A stretch of DNA of 64,000 bases, taken from positions 12,167,854 to 12,231,853 of the forward strand of contig JAUPFP010000001.1 in NCBI GenBank assembly GCA_036925085.1, written 5' to 3'. Below the pieces are notes generated by a model. That model made no database searches. It had not been told where the DNA came from and saw nothing but the letters and a program-made list of their open reading frames with translations. The DNA comes from Brachycybe producta (lineage: Eukaryota > Arthropoda > Diplopoda > Playtdesmida > Andrognathidae). A program made the translations under genes and the position numbers. Below, one piece after another: positions 38,552 through 49,329 of this stretch; position 1 is the stretch's first letter, and every line of letters starts with the position of its first letter.

Positions 38552-39151
38552 AATTTGTACTTAAACATTTTGAAACATTTCTTTTTGTCCCTTAGAATTT
38601 CTAACTTTGAATTTGTACTTAAACATTTTGAAACATTTCTTTTTGTCCCTTAGCATTTCTAACTTTGAATTTGTACTTAAACATTTTCAAACATTTTTTT
38701 TGTCCCTTAGAATTTCTAACTTTGAATTTGTAGTTAAACATTTTGAAACATTTCTTGCTGTCCCTTACAATTTCTAACTTTGAATTTGTACTTAAACATT
38801 TTGAAACATTTCTTTTTGTCCCTTAGCATTTCTAACTTTGAATTTGTACTTAAACATTTTCAAACATTTCTTTTTGTCCCTTAGCATTTCTAACTTTGAA
38901 TTTGTACTTAAACATTTTCAAACATTTTTTTTGTCCCTTAGAATTTCTAACTTTGAATTTGTACTTAAACATTTTGAAACATTTCTTTTTGTCCCTTAGA
39001 ATTTCTAACTTTGAATTTGTACTTAAACATTTTCAAACATTTCTTTTTGTCCCTTAGAATTTCTAACTTTGAATTTGTACTTAAACATTTTCAAACATTT
39101 CTTTTTGTCCCTTAGAATTTCTAACTTTGAATTTGTACTTAAACATTTTCA
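38552..39151 (+). repeat. 58-bp minisatellite, about ten units
   Basis: Unit contains AATTTGTACTTAAACATTTT and TTTCTTTTTGTCCCTTAG, and ends AATTTCTAACTTTG. Units differ at only a few positions. Each carries a pyrimidine tract and TAG that look like a splice acceptor on the plus strand. Confidence 0.9.
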
Positions 39152-39152
39152 A

Positions 39153-39640
39153 AAACGTAACCCAAAGGAGGTACCGACAAGTAGTGAAAGAGTTGTAGGG
39201 TGTTAGGGTTCTCAACACAGTAAGGGTGAAAGGGCCAAAATCGTATTTAAATAGAAATACATTTCAGAGGGCCCAGAAAATCAAATAAATGAATAATGAG
39301 AATGCTAGTCGGTTAAAAGAAATGTTATGAGTTGCAGAAAACTAAAACTTTTGATGAAAAGTTAAAAGGTTAACCATACTAATTCATAGAAAATGACAGT
39401 TAGTGGAAATAATATGTATCAGCGATCATAAAAAATTATAGAGACAAAATTATAATTTTACAACCAGATGCATAATATTCAGATGTTTGTAAAAGACGAT
39501 CAAAAGCAGGTTGACCGATTGGTTATTTTAATTTTAGAAAAATTGTTTTTAACCAATCAGGATACTTAAAATTCATTTTGGACTAAACAAGATTTGATGA
39601 ACATCGTATTCTAGAGAGAGCCCGACATTGGAGCGCAGAA
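39153..39640 (+). repeat. Dispersed repeat family A, second-half copy
   Basis: Matches 16950-17460 in order: GTACCGACAAGTAG, GGGTTCTCAACACAGTAAG, ATACATTTCAGAGGGCCCAG, the inverted CCAAT pair (39517-39558) and GCCCGACATTGGAG. Downstream (39650-40170) is AT-rich with a possible donor CAAAGGTAAGG at 40164. Confidence 0.7.
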
Positions 39641-40660
39641 GAAAAAGACGTGTGAAACAAAACTAAGAAATTTTTTTTTTATTTTTAAGTGTTATTTCTT
39701 TTTGGAATTAGAAAATTTTAGAAGAATTCAAGGAGTGTTTAATTTTAAGGGTTATTTCTTTTTGGACTTAGAAAATTTTAGAAGAATTCAAGTGGTGTTT
39801 AATTTTGTGTTATTCCTTCTGGACTCAAGCTTTCCGAAGAATTCAAGTGATAATATTTAACTATGATTTGAGTTGTGTGGTTTCACTTTGAGATCAAAGC
39901 TGCATTATTTTATTTGAATATTGAGCCTATGGTGATTAACCTTTTTGGGCTTAAGTCCATGATCATTTAATTAAGTGTCAAATTTGTAGACTTTGGTTTT
40001 ATTTTTCTGAAACAAACATATTTGATTTTTGGGGGGGGGTGGTTATTCAAACAATGACTTACGAAGTAAGCAGTTGTTTGTACCTCTAAATATTGTGTTA
40101 GAAAGAACAGTGGAACCTACATCAAAACAGCAACAATTATCAGCAATCAACTAGAAGTGATCAAAGGTAAGGTTGAAAGTTCTTTTATATTCTACAAGGC
40201 ATAACTTTCAAGACATAACTTTCACCACCACTCTGATAAACTCTAAAATCCCACTCCTACATAGGTCTTCATTGACTGGAGGGGTCGAACCATATAAGGC
40301 TTCAATTAGAGTTAAAGGTGTTTGGGCATCCCCATCCGCTCACAGGATAGCACTGGCAGAGGAAATAAACAAGGGATGAAACAAAACAAAATCAGTAACA
40401 TATGGAAAAACATGATCTGAGTTGAATCCACAAGTGTGAATGCCACCTTCAGAAAAAAAATTAAGAAGTTCACATGTGGGAAAAAACAGGTAGTTATAAA
40501 TTCTGAATTTGAAATGGAATCTGGCACAATTCATCTTACCTTTATCTAAAAAAGGTAATATGATAAACGACAAACTATGTTGAAGGTAAACAATATTTGC
40601 CAAAGAATAACATTAGTTAGTTCATTAGTTACATTAGTTCGTTCATTAGTTCAACAACGT
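39641..40660. other. Unassigned AT-rich stretch
   Basis: Two direct repeats with GACTTAGAAAATTTTAGAAGAATTCAAG near 39700-39790, a B-box-like GGTTCGACCCC on the minus strand at 40278, and CATTAGTT octamer repeats at 40612-40660. No gene recognised. Confidence 0.3.
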
Positions 40661-40694
40661 TAGTAGAATGTTGTGTTATACTACCTGAGTCCAA

Positions 40695-41146
40695 TGGTGC
40701 CGGGGTTGTTCTCTAAGATATTTCGTAGATCGACGATGCTGGAAACGAATGGTCAAAAACAGGCGAGATGAATGCAGGTTGTCGTACTTCTTTTAATGAT
40801 TACAACCATTTAGAATACATTAAAAGAGAATAGTTTCAGTGTGGCATGCTTTCGCCACTGGACCATTTTATGAGTTATAACTTCATGTTTTCGATATCAG
40901 AGAATGGACCCAGAATATACGAAAACATGGTCTTTTATACCCAGGGCCTGTGCACACCTTTTCAGGTGCACCCATGCCCTAGGGACCATGCTTCGATGGG
41001 TAACCATCCACCGATACCAGAACCAGGATGTGTCTCGCAGCTTTGGGGTCTCCAAGAGAGAATGAAGGGACGGAAATACATCCCTTACATCCCCAGAGAC
41101 CCCCAGGCTAGGGGAGGGACGGAAAGACAAAATACAGGGTGTTACA
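40695..41146 (-). repeat. Gypsy-type LTR with primer site
   Basis: On the minus strand it starts TGTAACACCCTG (41146) and ends CCGGCACCA (40695). After one base comes TGGACTCAGGTAGTATAAC, a possible primer site (40693 downwards). A short internal remnant continues to about 40600. A 6-bp hairpin lies at 41068-41089. A relative is at 15582-15684. Boundaries rest on the TG...CA rule only. Confidence 0.5.
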
Positions 41147-41640
41147 ACCCTTATAAGTTAAAAAAATTGTTTAAAAGTGTTTGAAATTTATTATGTACTT
41201 TTGTAATGAGTATTTATGTTTATGGTTTATTGACCAACAAAACCTTGTGTTGCTATCTTAGAAATGTATTAGGAATTTTAGATCAGGCTAATAGAATTAG
41301 GATAATTATTGGCTAACAAGAGTAAAAAACATTAGAAAGAAGGAAAAAAGAAATTGATTATTCGTCTGTTATGAGTACCCAGTCTCAACCTTACATACCT
41401 AATACATAAGTTCAAATTAACAAAAAATGCATTACGGACAAATTGTGTCTTCATTCAAAAAACAAAACATCGTGTGAGGCTTTCAACGGTTGCTTCAAGG
41501 ATCCACAAGTGAACCTTCAAAAGAACACTGACATTCGTGTTGCATCAAATGCGATATTTAGATCTGGAGATGACCTCAGCATTTCATCATTGTTTCTGAA
41601 CTTCTGAACTTTTTGAAAAAAAAACTGAATTCTGATCTCC

Positions 41641-43030
41641 ATGTTAGGTGTTGAAAAAATAAAGAAAAACAACACCTAACAATAATTTGAGAGGGGCAGA
41701 AATGGTGGGGGGAAAAAGAGAAAAAGGAATAAAGTTAAAAAGAGAAAAGAGGCGGAGCTAAAAAGAGAAATACTAAAAGAGAAGTAAAAAAAAGAAATGA
41801 ATAAACAAAAAATGGCGGGCAAAGAACTAATAGTAAAAAAGAGGGTGGATAAAAGTATGAATGATCACACCCACACACACTCATAGTAAAAGAGGCACAC
41901 AAAGGGGAAGGGGGTGAGAAAAGTAAAAAGAAACCCACCCACCCACACATAAGAAAAAGACCAAAGCAAGAAGAAAATCAGAGTGGGGGAAAAACGAAAA
42001 AAAACCACCCACTTATGTAAAAAAGTAATAAAAAGTTTAAAGAAAACAAGAGAGGGGGGAAAAGGAAAGACAAAACCCATCCACACACACTTTAGAATGG
42101 TGAGCCCAGATAAGTGTACCAAGTTAAATAAAAACTTTTTAACAAAATTAAAAGTAATTAAAGAACAAAAAGAGCGGGAAAAATACCTTATAGAGTAATA
42201 GACAGATAAGTAAAGTGGTTAATTGACCTGATAAAATCTAATTAACTAATTAAGTAGAAAAGGAGAGAAAAAATGTTGATAACAAAGGTTTAAAATGCAA
42301 CTTAAAAAGAAAGAACATATGGTTTGTACTTCATATTCACATGGTAGAAGACCACCTGTTTTATAAAATTATGATGTTACTATAGAAGAAGAATGGAAAG
42401 AAGATACAATGGTGAAAAGTGTCAAAAGATACTTTTTACCATATATTCTCTTCAATATTCAAAAAACAAAAGTAATAAAAAATGAAAGAAAAGTAAAGCA
42501 CACACAACAGATTCTCAACACATAGAGAAAAGGGCCGCTAACCAAAAACAGAGTATATTGAAGACTATAGAGAAAAAAACTTTTGAATGAGTATAACAAA
42601 TGAATGAAAAATATGTTTGAAATCAAACGTCACCCAAAAGAAGTACCAAAAGAGTTATATGATAGTTGGGTGCTCAACACAATAAGGGTAAAAGGGCCAA
42701 ACTCATATTTAAATAGAAATACATTTCAGAGGGCCAAGAAAATCAAATAAATGAATAATGAGAATGCTTATTGTTTAAAAGAAATGTTATGAGTTACTGA
42801 AAACTAAAACTTGCCATGAAAAGTTAAAGGGTAACCATATTTTTATGGAAATGACGGTTGGTGAAAATAACATGTATCAGTGATAGTAAAAAATTATAAT
42901 ACAGTTAAATTACCATTTTACGACCGGATGCATACTAGGCAGATGTTTGTAGAAGACGAACAATATCTAGTTGACTGATTTGTTATTTTAATTTAGAAAA
43001 GATTCGTTTTGACAAATGAGGAAAACCCAT
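41641..43030 (+). repeat. Dispersed repeat family A, copy 2
   Basis: Same block order as 15826-17460, beginning with GTTAGGTGTTG ... AACACCTAAC (41645-41680) and including GACCGGATGCATACTAGGCAG at 42921. It has fewer minisatellite units than copy 1. Confidence 0.75.
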
Positions 43031-43140
43031 TCCCTACATAAACCTTCAGTCCCTGAGAGGGTCGAACCCAGACCTCAATAGAAACTATTCTGCTGGTAGG
43101 GCAAATCACAGACCACCACTGTGATTGCCGTGAAAACGGA
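43030..43140 (-). repeat. SINE-like sequence, copy 2
   Basis: On the minus strand GGTTCGACCC (near 43065) fits the polymerase III B box, and CACAGTGGTGG (near 43120) could be a weak A box about 50 bases upstream. Related to 18025-18130. No tRNA fold is evident. Confidence 0.35.
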
Positions 43141-43142
43141 CC

Positions 43143-43268
43143 ATAAAAGAAAAATAGAAAAAACAAACACCTAACATGAAACTAATAATAGAAAGCAAGA
43201 AACAATAAAAATAAAACACCTAACAAATAAACAGTTAAAGCGTGTCAAGTGTAATATGAGTAAAACCT
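43143..43268 (+). repeat. Dispersed repeat family A, short block
   Basis: Almost identical to 22670-22800, with two AACACCTAAC or ACACCTAAC motifs. Confidence 0.7.
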
Positions 43269-44490
43269 TCTGCAGATATAAAAAACTTTATAAAAAACTT
43301 ACGATATACTCCTTAATGGATAAACCAGGAACTTAATTCAACAATTAGAAAGTAAAAGGCAATATGATACTACTACTAACAAATATTAAAGCCACATAAA
43401 GAAATACACAACACCTGCATATAATGACAGAAAATAGAGATGCAATAATTTTAAAAAAGGTACTATAAAATTGATCCCTGTTAAAAGGGTTAACTTCAAT
43501 TATTGGTCTAATGTAACTGATGTCAATCAAATAACATTCACCTAATGCTGTAATATGTCAATCATATGATTGACCAATAAAACAATTAGAGAAGAAACCA
43601 AAATTAACCAATTAGAGATAAGGAAAAAACAAAATCAGATTATAGTTAGTGTATTTCATTCTTTTATTCAGAGTGTGGCAGACTCTCAGGGGCAGTCGGT
43701 CAGTTGATACATTCAATTGTGTTTTTTTAAGTTTAAATTTTTGAAGTGCAAAAAAGGAGTGAAGTGTTTTCTTGAATTTTGAAGAGTGAATTAATTGTTT
43801 TCTTGAATGTTAATTTTTCTTAATGTGAATCAAAAAAATAAATAAAAGGGGTGAAGAAAAAAAAAGAAAAGAAAAAATAAGCTAACAACAAAACCAACAT
43901 CAACTACCACTACGATAGAAGACCAGCAAGGCAGAAGGTAATAAAACATCGTTTTGTTTTTAAAAAAAAAGGTCAGCCCAGTACCCTCCACACTAGAAAA
44001 ACCAACCCCAGCAAGGTTTAAACTTAAAAGCAAACCAAAGGGGGTCGAACCTCAACAGCATATGTTAACCCTCTGTCTTTTTTCCTTAATAGGTAGGGCA
44101 ATTGGGGAATAACAAAAATGTGGCGCACGAGCCACAAAATGCGGCCCACAAGTCACATTTTAAAAATAATTAATATTAAGAAATAATTATAAAAAATATT
44201 ATTTTGTATTTTATGTATAAACTTTCTACACTTGTTTTATGTATGTGTATGTATGTAAGCATGCACACTCAATCGTATTTATTAACTTTTTGCAATGGCG
44301 TGTTTTTTGTACAAATGTTTTTTGTGTGTATGTGGTACACATGTTTATAAAAAATATTACCTGTTACCATGATGCTTGCTAGGGTCGATTGCACAGGCTG
44401 TTACCCACGATGCTACAGACTCATCATTTTTCTATGTCCATGGTGTACCACTAGTAGAAATGCACGATGTGCCTCTCTGAAAATGTAATC
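43269..44490. other. Unassigned stretch with promoter-like segment
   Basis: GTCAATCATATGATTGAC (43557-43574) is a perfect 18-base palindrome, followed by two CCAAT boxes near 43575 and 43610. A purine-rich exon-like run ends at GAAGGTAATAAAAC (43936). 44110-44160 has hAT-like GTGGCGCACGAGCC and GCGGCCC motifs. No gene recognised. Confidence 0.35.
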
Positions 44491-45120
44491 ATTACTAGAG
44501 AATAGAGGGTGCTGTTCAAACTTGTTTTAACATCTTCACCCCCTATGTGTGAATTCCATTTAATGTCCACACCTGTTTGACCTACATTTAATTAAAATTA
44601 ATTTCCATTACCACGAACTTGTTTTAACACCCTCACCCTTGTCCAAACATGTGTGACCTATATTAAATTAATTTCAATTTTCTGCGCTGGTGGGGTAGAA
44701 AAATGAAATTGTCTCTACTTGTTCTTGCCCCTATATGTTGCAATTCAATTTCCTGTCCACACCTGTTTGACCTACATTTAACATGTTCAAACTTGTTTTA
44801 ACACCTTCACCCGTATGTGGGAATTCAATTTCCTGTCCAGTCTTGCTTATGACATACATTTATTTAAAATTAATTAGCTGTTCTTTCAAACTTCTTCACC
44901 CCCAAGTCCAACACCTGCCCAAAGTTGTTCAGGACCATCCCCTTATGTGTGTTAATTCAATTTCCTGTTATTCAAAAACCTCCTCAATTTCCTGTCCTAC
45001 ACATGTACAAATTTGTTTTTGGCCCCCTCCCTCATATGTGTGAATTCAATTTCTTGCCCAAACTTGTTTGTGACCTACATTTAATTAAAATTAATTTCCA
45101 GCCTAAACATGTCCCTGGCA
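44490..45120 (+). repeat. Satellite-like repeat array, left part
   Basis: Degenerate units of about 100-130 bases with CTTGTTTTAACACCTTCACCC, TGTGAATTCAATTTCCTGTCC, AACACCTG and TTGTGACCTACATTTAATTA. The same units are at 47820-48180 and, inverted, at 54360-54605. Confidence 0.75.
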
Positions 45121-45188
45121 TTGATATATTTCAACTTATAAAATCTAAGATCAAATTGATGCAAAATGAAACTGCTATTAGACCCTAT

Positions 45189-47816
45189 AATTATCATGCA
45201 AAATTTGGACAAAATCGGTCAACATTTTCTGCCCCCCACCGACGCCATCTTGGTTCCACTGCTATTTTAATAGGCATTTTGCCTGTTTTCGGATATAACT
45301 TTTTTGTTTGGAGGACTACAGGTATCTTTAATAGGTCCAAATCCTATCCCTGCTCTATAAGGTGTCGGAAAGAGGAAGAAGGAATTCCTAATTCTTTATC
45401 GGATTTATGGCAAATTTTTTTTTTGTTTCAGAAAAACTGAACCTGAGCGAATAGCGGAAAACTCATTGACGAACTTTTAAGAAATGGAATCCTGTTCGAA
45501 CTCAAAATGCAGCTCAAAATACATAACAAGAGCAATAACAATATGTCCTATATTCGGACATCCATGTGATTTCAAGCAGAATATTCTACCGACTCATGCT
45601 GATGTGATGAGAAGCTGCCAATGGGTGCGTTACGATAAAAAAATATCGCAAAAAGAACCTTCATTTAAAGAAATCAGCGAACAAGTGGCACAGAAAATCC
45701 AGTGCATCTGGAACACTGCCTCCATTCCCGTCATATCTCACCAGAGGATTCTAGAACTGTTAAGGCGCTATCACGAGCAATACATGAAATTGCTGAAGAT
45801 ACCTAAGAAGAGAAAAAATCAAGAAGCATCCCAACAGAAACAAGCAGAATTCCAAAAAAAAGGGGAATCCAAGCTGTTTGACATCGCGGCATGCAAATGC
45901 GACTTGCTGGTGGAGACGGATAGATGCAGCTACATGAAAGAACAAAAAATTCCCTTGCACGAGGTCAAGTTTTTATTGAATCAAAGAACAGACAGGAAAA
46001 TGGCAATTGGCTCCTGTGATGTTCAAACTACACGAACATTGGAACGGAGGGCTTTGAGAAGAGCAGCTGAAAATCGACGTCTTTGCCAGTCTGAAGCAGA
46101 CCAGTCCACTGCCTCCAACACTGCTCAAGATGTTGACGATCACAGTTCGATGCCATCAACTGGTAAGCCGAATAGTGAGTCTGATTCTCATTCGGATGAC
46201 GTTCCCGACTCAAATCAACCTTCCACTTCCTATCAAACTCAGATTCCCAGCAAGCGAAAGCAAATGAGACTCCTTCTGAAAACTATTTCCACCACTGCTG
46301 ACAGATACGGTGTCTCTGATCGAGCAGCCGCTTCTCTTGCCTCGGCTATGCTTCAAGATATTGAATTAATCACACCTGATGACACATCAAACGTAATCGA
46401 CAAAAGTAAAATCAGAAGAGAGCGGCAAAAGAGTCGACAGCTCAATGTTGGTGAATTGTATTCAATGCAGCTACTTGGCCTCTTTTTTGACAGTAAGAAA
46501 GACAGCACCCTTGTTCAAGTCAAGAAAGATTATAAATATTACAGAGAGAAACAGACCCAAGAGCATGTAACGCTTGTCCGACAACCAGAAAATGAATACT
46601 TGGGACATGTGACACCTGAAACAAGCACTGCACGGAGAATCACAGAAGCCATTGTTGATTTTTGGGAGGAGAATGTCATTGATGTGACGAAGTTGTCTGT
46701 CGTTGGATGTGACGGCACCGTGACAAACACTGGCAGCAAAGGGGGTGTTATACGCTTATTAGAGAAAGCGAAGGCCTTTGCAGTGGCTGGTATGTCTGCT
46801 ACATGCCAACAAACTGCCACTTTGCCATCTATTCCAGCACTTAAGATGGTGCCACAACTGGCCCATGCGGTTATTCCGGAATAATCAGGAAACAACTTAA
46901 CACCTGCGACAACTTACCATTGGCATCATTTGCTCCAATTGACAGCAACGTGCCAACTCTGCCACAGGAAATCATTCAAGATCTAAGCACCGACCAGAAA
47001 TATCTGTACGAGATTTGTGCAGCAGTTCTTCGTGGGGATTGTTCCATAGACTTGTCCCAAAAAGAACCTGGAGCGGTATCGCACTCACGTTGGATTACGA
47101 TGGCAAACAGACTACTCAGATTATACATCGGCACGGAAAACCCATCTGAAGAGCTACGCGCCATTGTTGAGTACGTCTTGTGGGATTACGTGGACTTCAT
47201 TTGGTGGCAAGACTGCGATATCACAGAGCCTCCTGTCACTAATGGACTGTTAGAAGCAGAAATATGGCTGTTCGTGAGTGAAACACAGGAGGTTCCAAGA
47301 TTTCCTTGCCATACTCAAGAGCGTCGAAAGGAATGTGAAATTAGTGACCGAAGCTTCCGGTTAGGTTTGTGGTGCTGAAGCAAGAGAGGAATTTATTCGG
47401 AACAAGATTTATTCAAGAAGTGTCATGCCAGATTTCACAACGAAAGCCGCGTATAAGGCCATCAAGTAATTACTGCATTTAGTTTTGCAAAATATGATTT
47501 TAAGTAACAAACGGCATTATGTTTCAAACTCTATATTGTAGTGTATCTGCATTTTTACTTAGATAATTAAAATTTTGCCATGAAACCGATGAAAGATTAG
47601 GTAATAGGTATTCCTTCTTCCTCTTTCTGACACCTTATAGATTTATAGAGCATTTAAATACAAGGATTTGAACCTATTAAAGATACCTGTAGTCCTTCAA
47701 ACAAAAAAGTTATATCCGAAAACAGGCAAAATGCCTATTAAAATCGCACTGGAACCAAGATGGCGACGGTGGGGGCAGAAGATGTTGACCGATTTTGTCC
47801 AATTTTGCATGATAAT
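45189..47816 (+). mobile_element. Transposon with about 200-bp inverted repeats
   Basis: 45189-45395 and 47625-47816 are inverted copies of each other at high similarity (e.g. CATGCAAAATTTGGACAAAAT against its complement; AAACAGGCAAAATGCC; GGTGTCGGAAAGAGGAAG). Between them is one gene. The element splits the satellite-like array. The precise ends and target duplication could not be fixed. Confidence 0.8.
45484..47379 (+). pseudogene. Uncharacterised transposase-like protein, frameshifted
   Basis: The frame from ATG 45484 is open for 466 codons to 46884. After KGGVIRLLE (46760) the conserved continuation (RPLQWLVCLLHANKLPLC) lies in another frame and, after a second shift near 46850, goes on in the frame of 46920-47378 (LSTDQKYLYEICAAVLRGD, AVSHSRWITMANRLLRLYI). 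So at least two indels break the gene. The N-terminal half has scattered Cys/His (CKCDLLVETDRC), a Ser-rich linker and a conserved VVGCDGTVTNTGSKGG motif. I recall this protein family as a frequent 'uncharacterised protein' in invertebrate genomes. The inverted repeats around it suggest it is a transposase; no catalytic triad is assigned. Confidence 0.65.
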
Positions 47817-47819
47817 TTT

Positions 47820-48180
47820 CAACCTTGTTTTAACCTCTTCACCCCATATATGTAAATTCAATTTCCTGTCCAACACCTGCCCAAACTTGTATGATCCCCA
47901 AAGTAAGACAGTGTGGATAAGAAATTTATCATTGTAGCCTTTTGGCCCACAGGACTTATATCAAATTTAATTTCCCGTCCAACACCTGCCCAAACTTGTT
48001 TATGACCTACGTTTATTTAAAATTAAATAGCTGTTATTTCAAATTTGTTTAACCCATTCACCCATATGTGTGAATTAAATTTCCTGCCCGACACCTGTGC
48101 AAATTTGTTCTTAATTCCAACCCTACCCTCTATATAACAATTTAATTTCCTGTTCAAACTTGTTTTTGAGATGTACAATA
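47820..48180 (+). repeat. Satellite-like repeat array, right part
   Basis: Continues the units of 44490-45120 in the same orientation directly after the transposon end (CTTGTTTTAACCTCTTCACCCC, then ATTCAATTTCCTGTCC). Confidence 0.75.
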
Positions 48181-48314
48181 AACTAGACTTACAAACTAAA
48201 ATGGTCTGACCTAAAAAATATTGTATAACTTATTTCTATATATTTTTCAAATTATAACAAAATTTAATTAAGTAATACTTTCACTTCAGTCAAAACTATG
48301 AACTGAAATGACTG

Positions 48315-48446
48315 AGGAAGACATGTTTGCGTCATCGTCTGCACCACCTAGTCCTAAACAGACATGCTCTGCCAAACTTTTAGATGACCCCACTCATGAG
48401 GAACTGAATAACTTAATTGAAAGCTTGGTATTATATTTTGAATAAT
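48315..48446 (+). CDS. Short ORF, possibly an exon
   Basis: About 43 codons starting MTEEDMFASSSAPPSPKQ and ending LIESLVLYFE. A GT follows the Leu codon of ESL, so it could be a first exon. No homology recognised. Confidence 0.25.
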
Positions 48447-48489
48447 TTTTTGTAAGAGTAACTTTATATATAAAATTATTTTTGTAATA

Positions 48490-49170
48490 GTGAGACGTTT
48501 TGGGCCCACTGCTCTTTTTATTAATTAAGTGCCGTTTATTTTGGGGCTCCAACTTTTGTTTGCACCTAGTATTTTGTTTGTAGCTTCTGGACCACTCAGT
48601 ACATTAGGTACTAATTGACCCAGATTCTATTTTTAATTTGACCTTATCGTTCTCCTCTCTTATGCCATTGGTTTATCCTTCCACATGAGTGGACCTTATA
48701 CGGTTTAATTTGAAGTTGTTTACATTTTTTCCCCTTCTTAGCAAAACACCTGAGTCATCATTTTGGTCAAAAAGACCAATTCATTGATTGGTCTATTTGG
48801 ACCCAAACCTTATTTTAACCAATCAGAAAAATGTGTCCTGAGAATCCGACTTCTGGATTCTCAGGGTATATAAGGTGTTGTTTTTGTATGGTTTTTAAGC
48901 ATTATTTGAAGCATTCTTTAAAGATCAAACCTATACCCAATTTTGGTTAGGTTCTTGCATTATTTTCTGAAATGTGATTATTTTCAAGTGTTGTGTTGTA
49001 AACCAAGTTCATTTCGCTTATCGTTTTTATATGTGGAATAAATCCTCATCTTTATATTTAAAACTACAGTGGTGTTTTAATTATTTTAAATCTAATTATT
49101 TCATGCCTATGCAATTCACCATCTCATTGCAGCTCTACACCCATTGGATACTTTAAGTCTTCAACAGGTA
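48490..49170 (+). promoter_or_regulatory. LTR-like promoter region with stacked hairpins
   Basis: Linked inverted repeats GGTC/GACC with CCAAT cores (48763-48793), a second CCAAT (48815-48824), an 11-bp perfect hairpin 48837-48865, then GTATATAAGG (48866-48875) and AATAAA (near 49036). The order is that of an LTR. The ends and target duplication were not found, so this may be a solo LTR or a host promoter. Confidence 0.4.
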
Positions 49171-49329
49171 CAAACCTGCAACATAGGATTGAATGACAAA
49201 AAAAGCAGCATGATTTTGTAAAATTTGACAATGAAAACTTAGCACTACTTAATCCTAATGTAATTATTTTAATTTTTGATAACATTAACATTTCTAAATA
49301 TGACGAGAATCTTTGATTTTCTAGTATGA

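Noticed and set aside
38552..39151. CRISPR array
   Set aside because: Units are head-to-tail without unique spacers, and the setting is animal nuclear DNA; it is a minisatellite.
43030..43140. A tRNA gene
   Set aside because: A B-box-like motif is present but no cloverleaf or CCA-end context can be drawn; SINE-like is the most that can be said.
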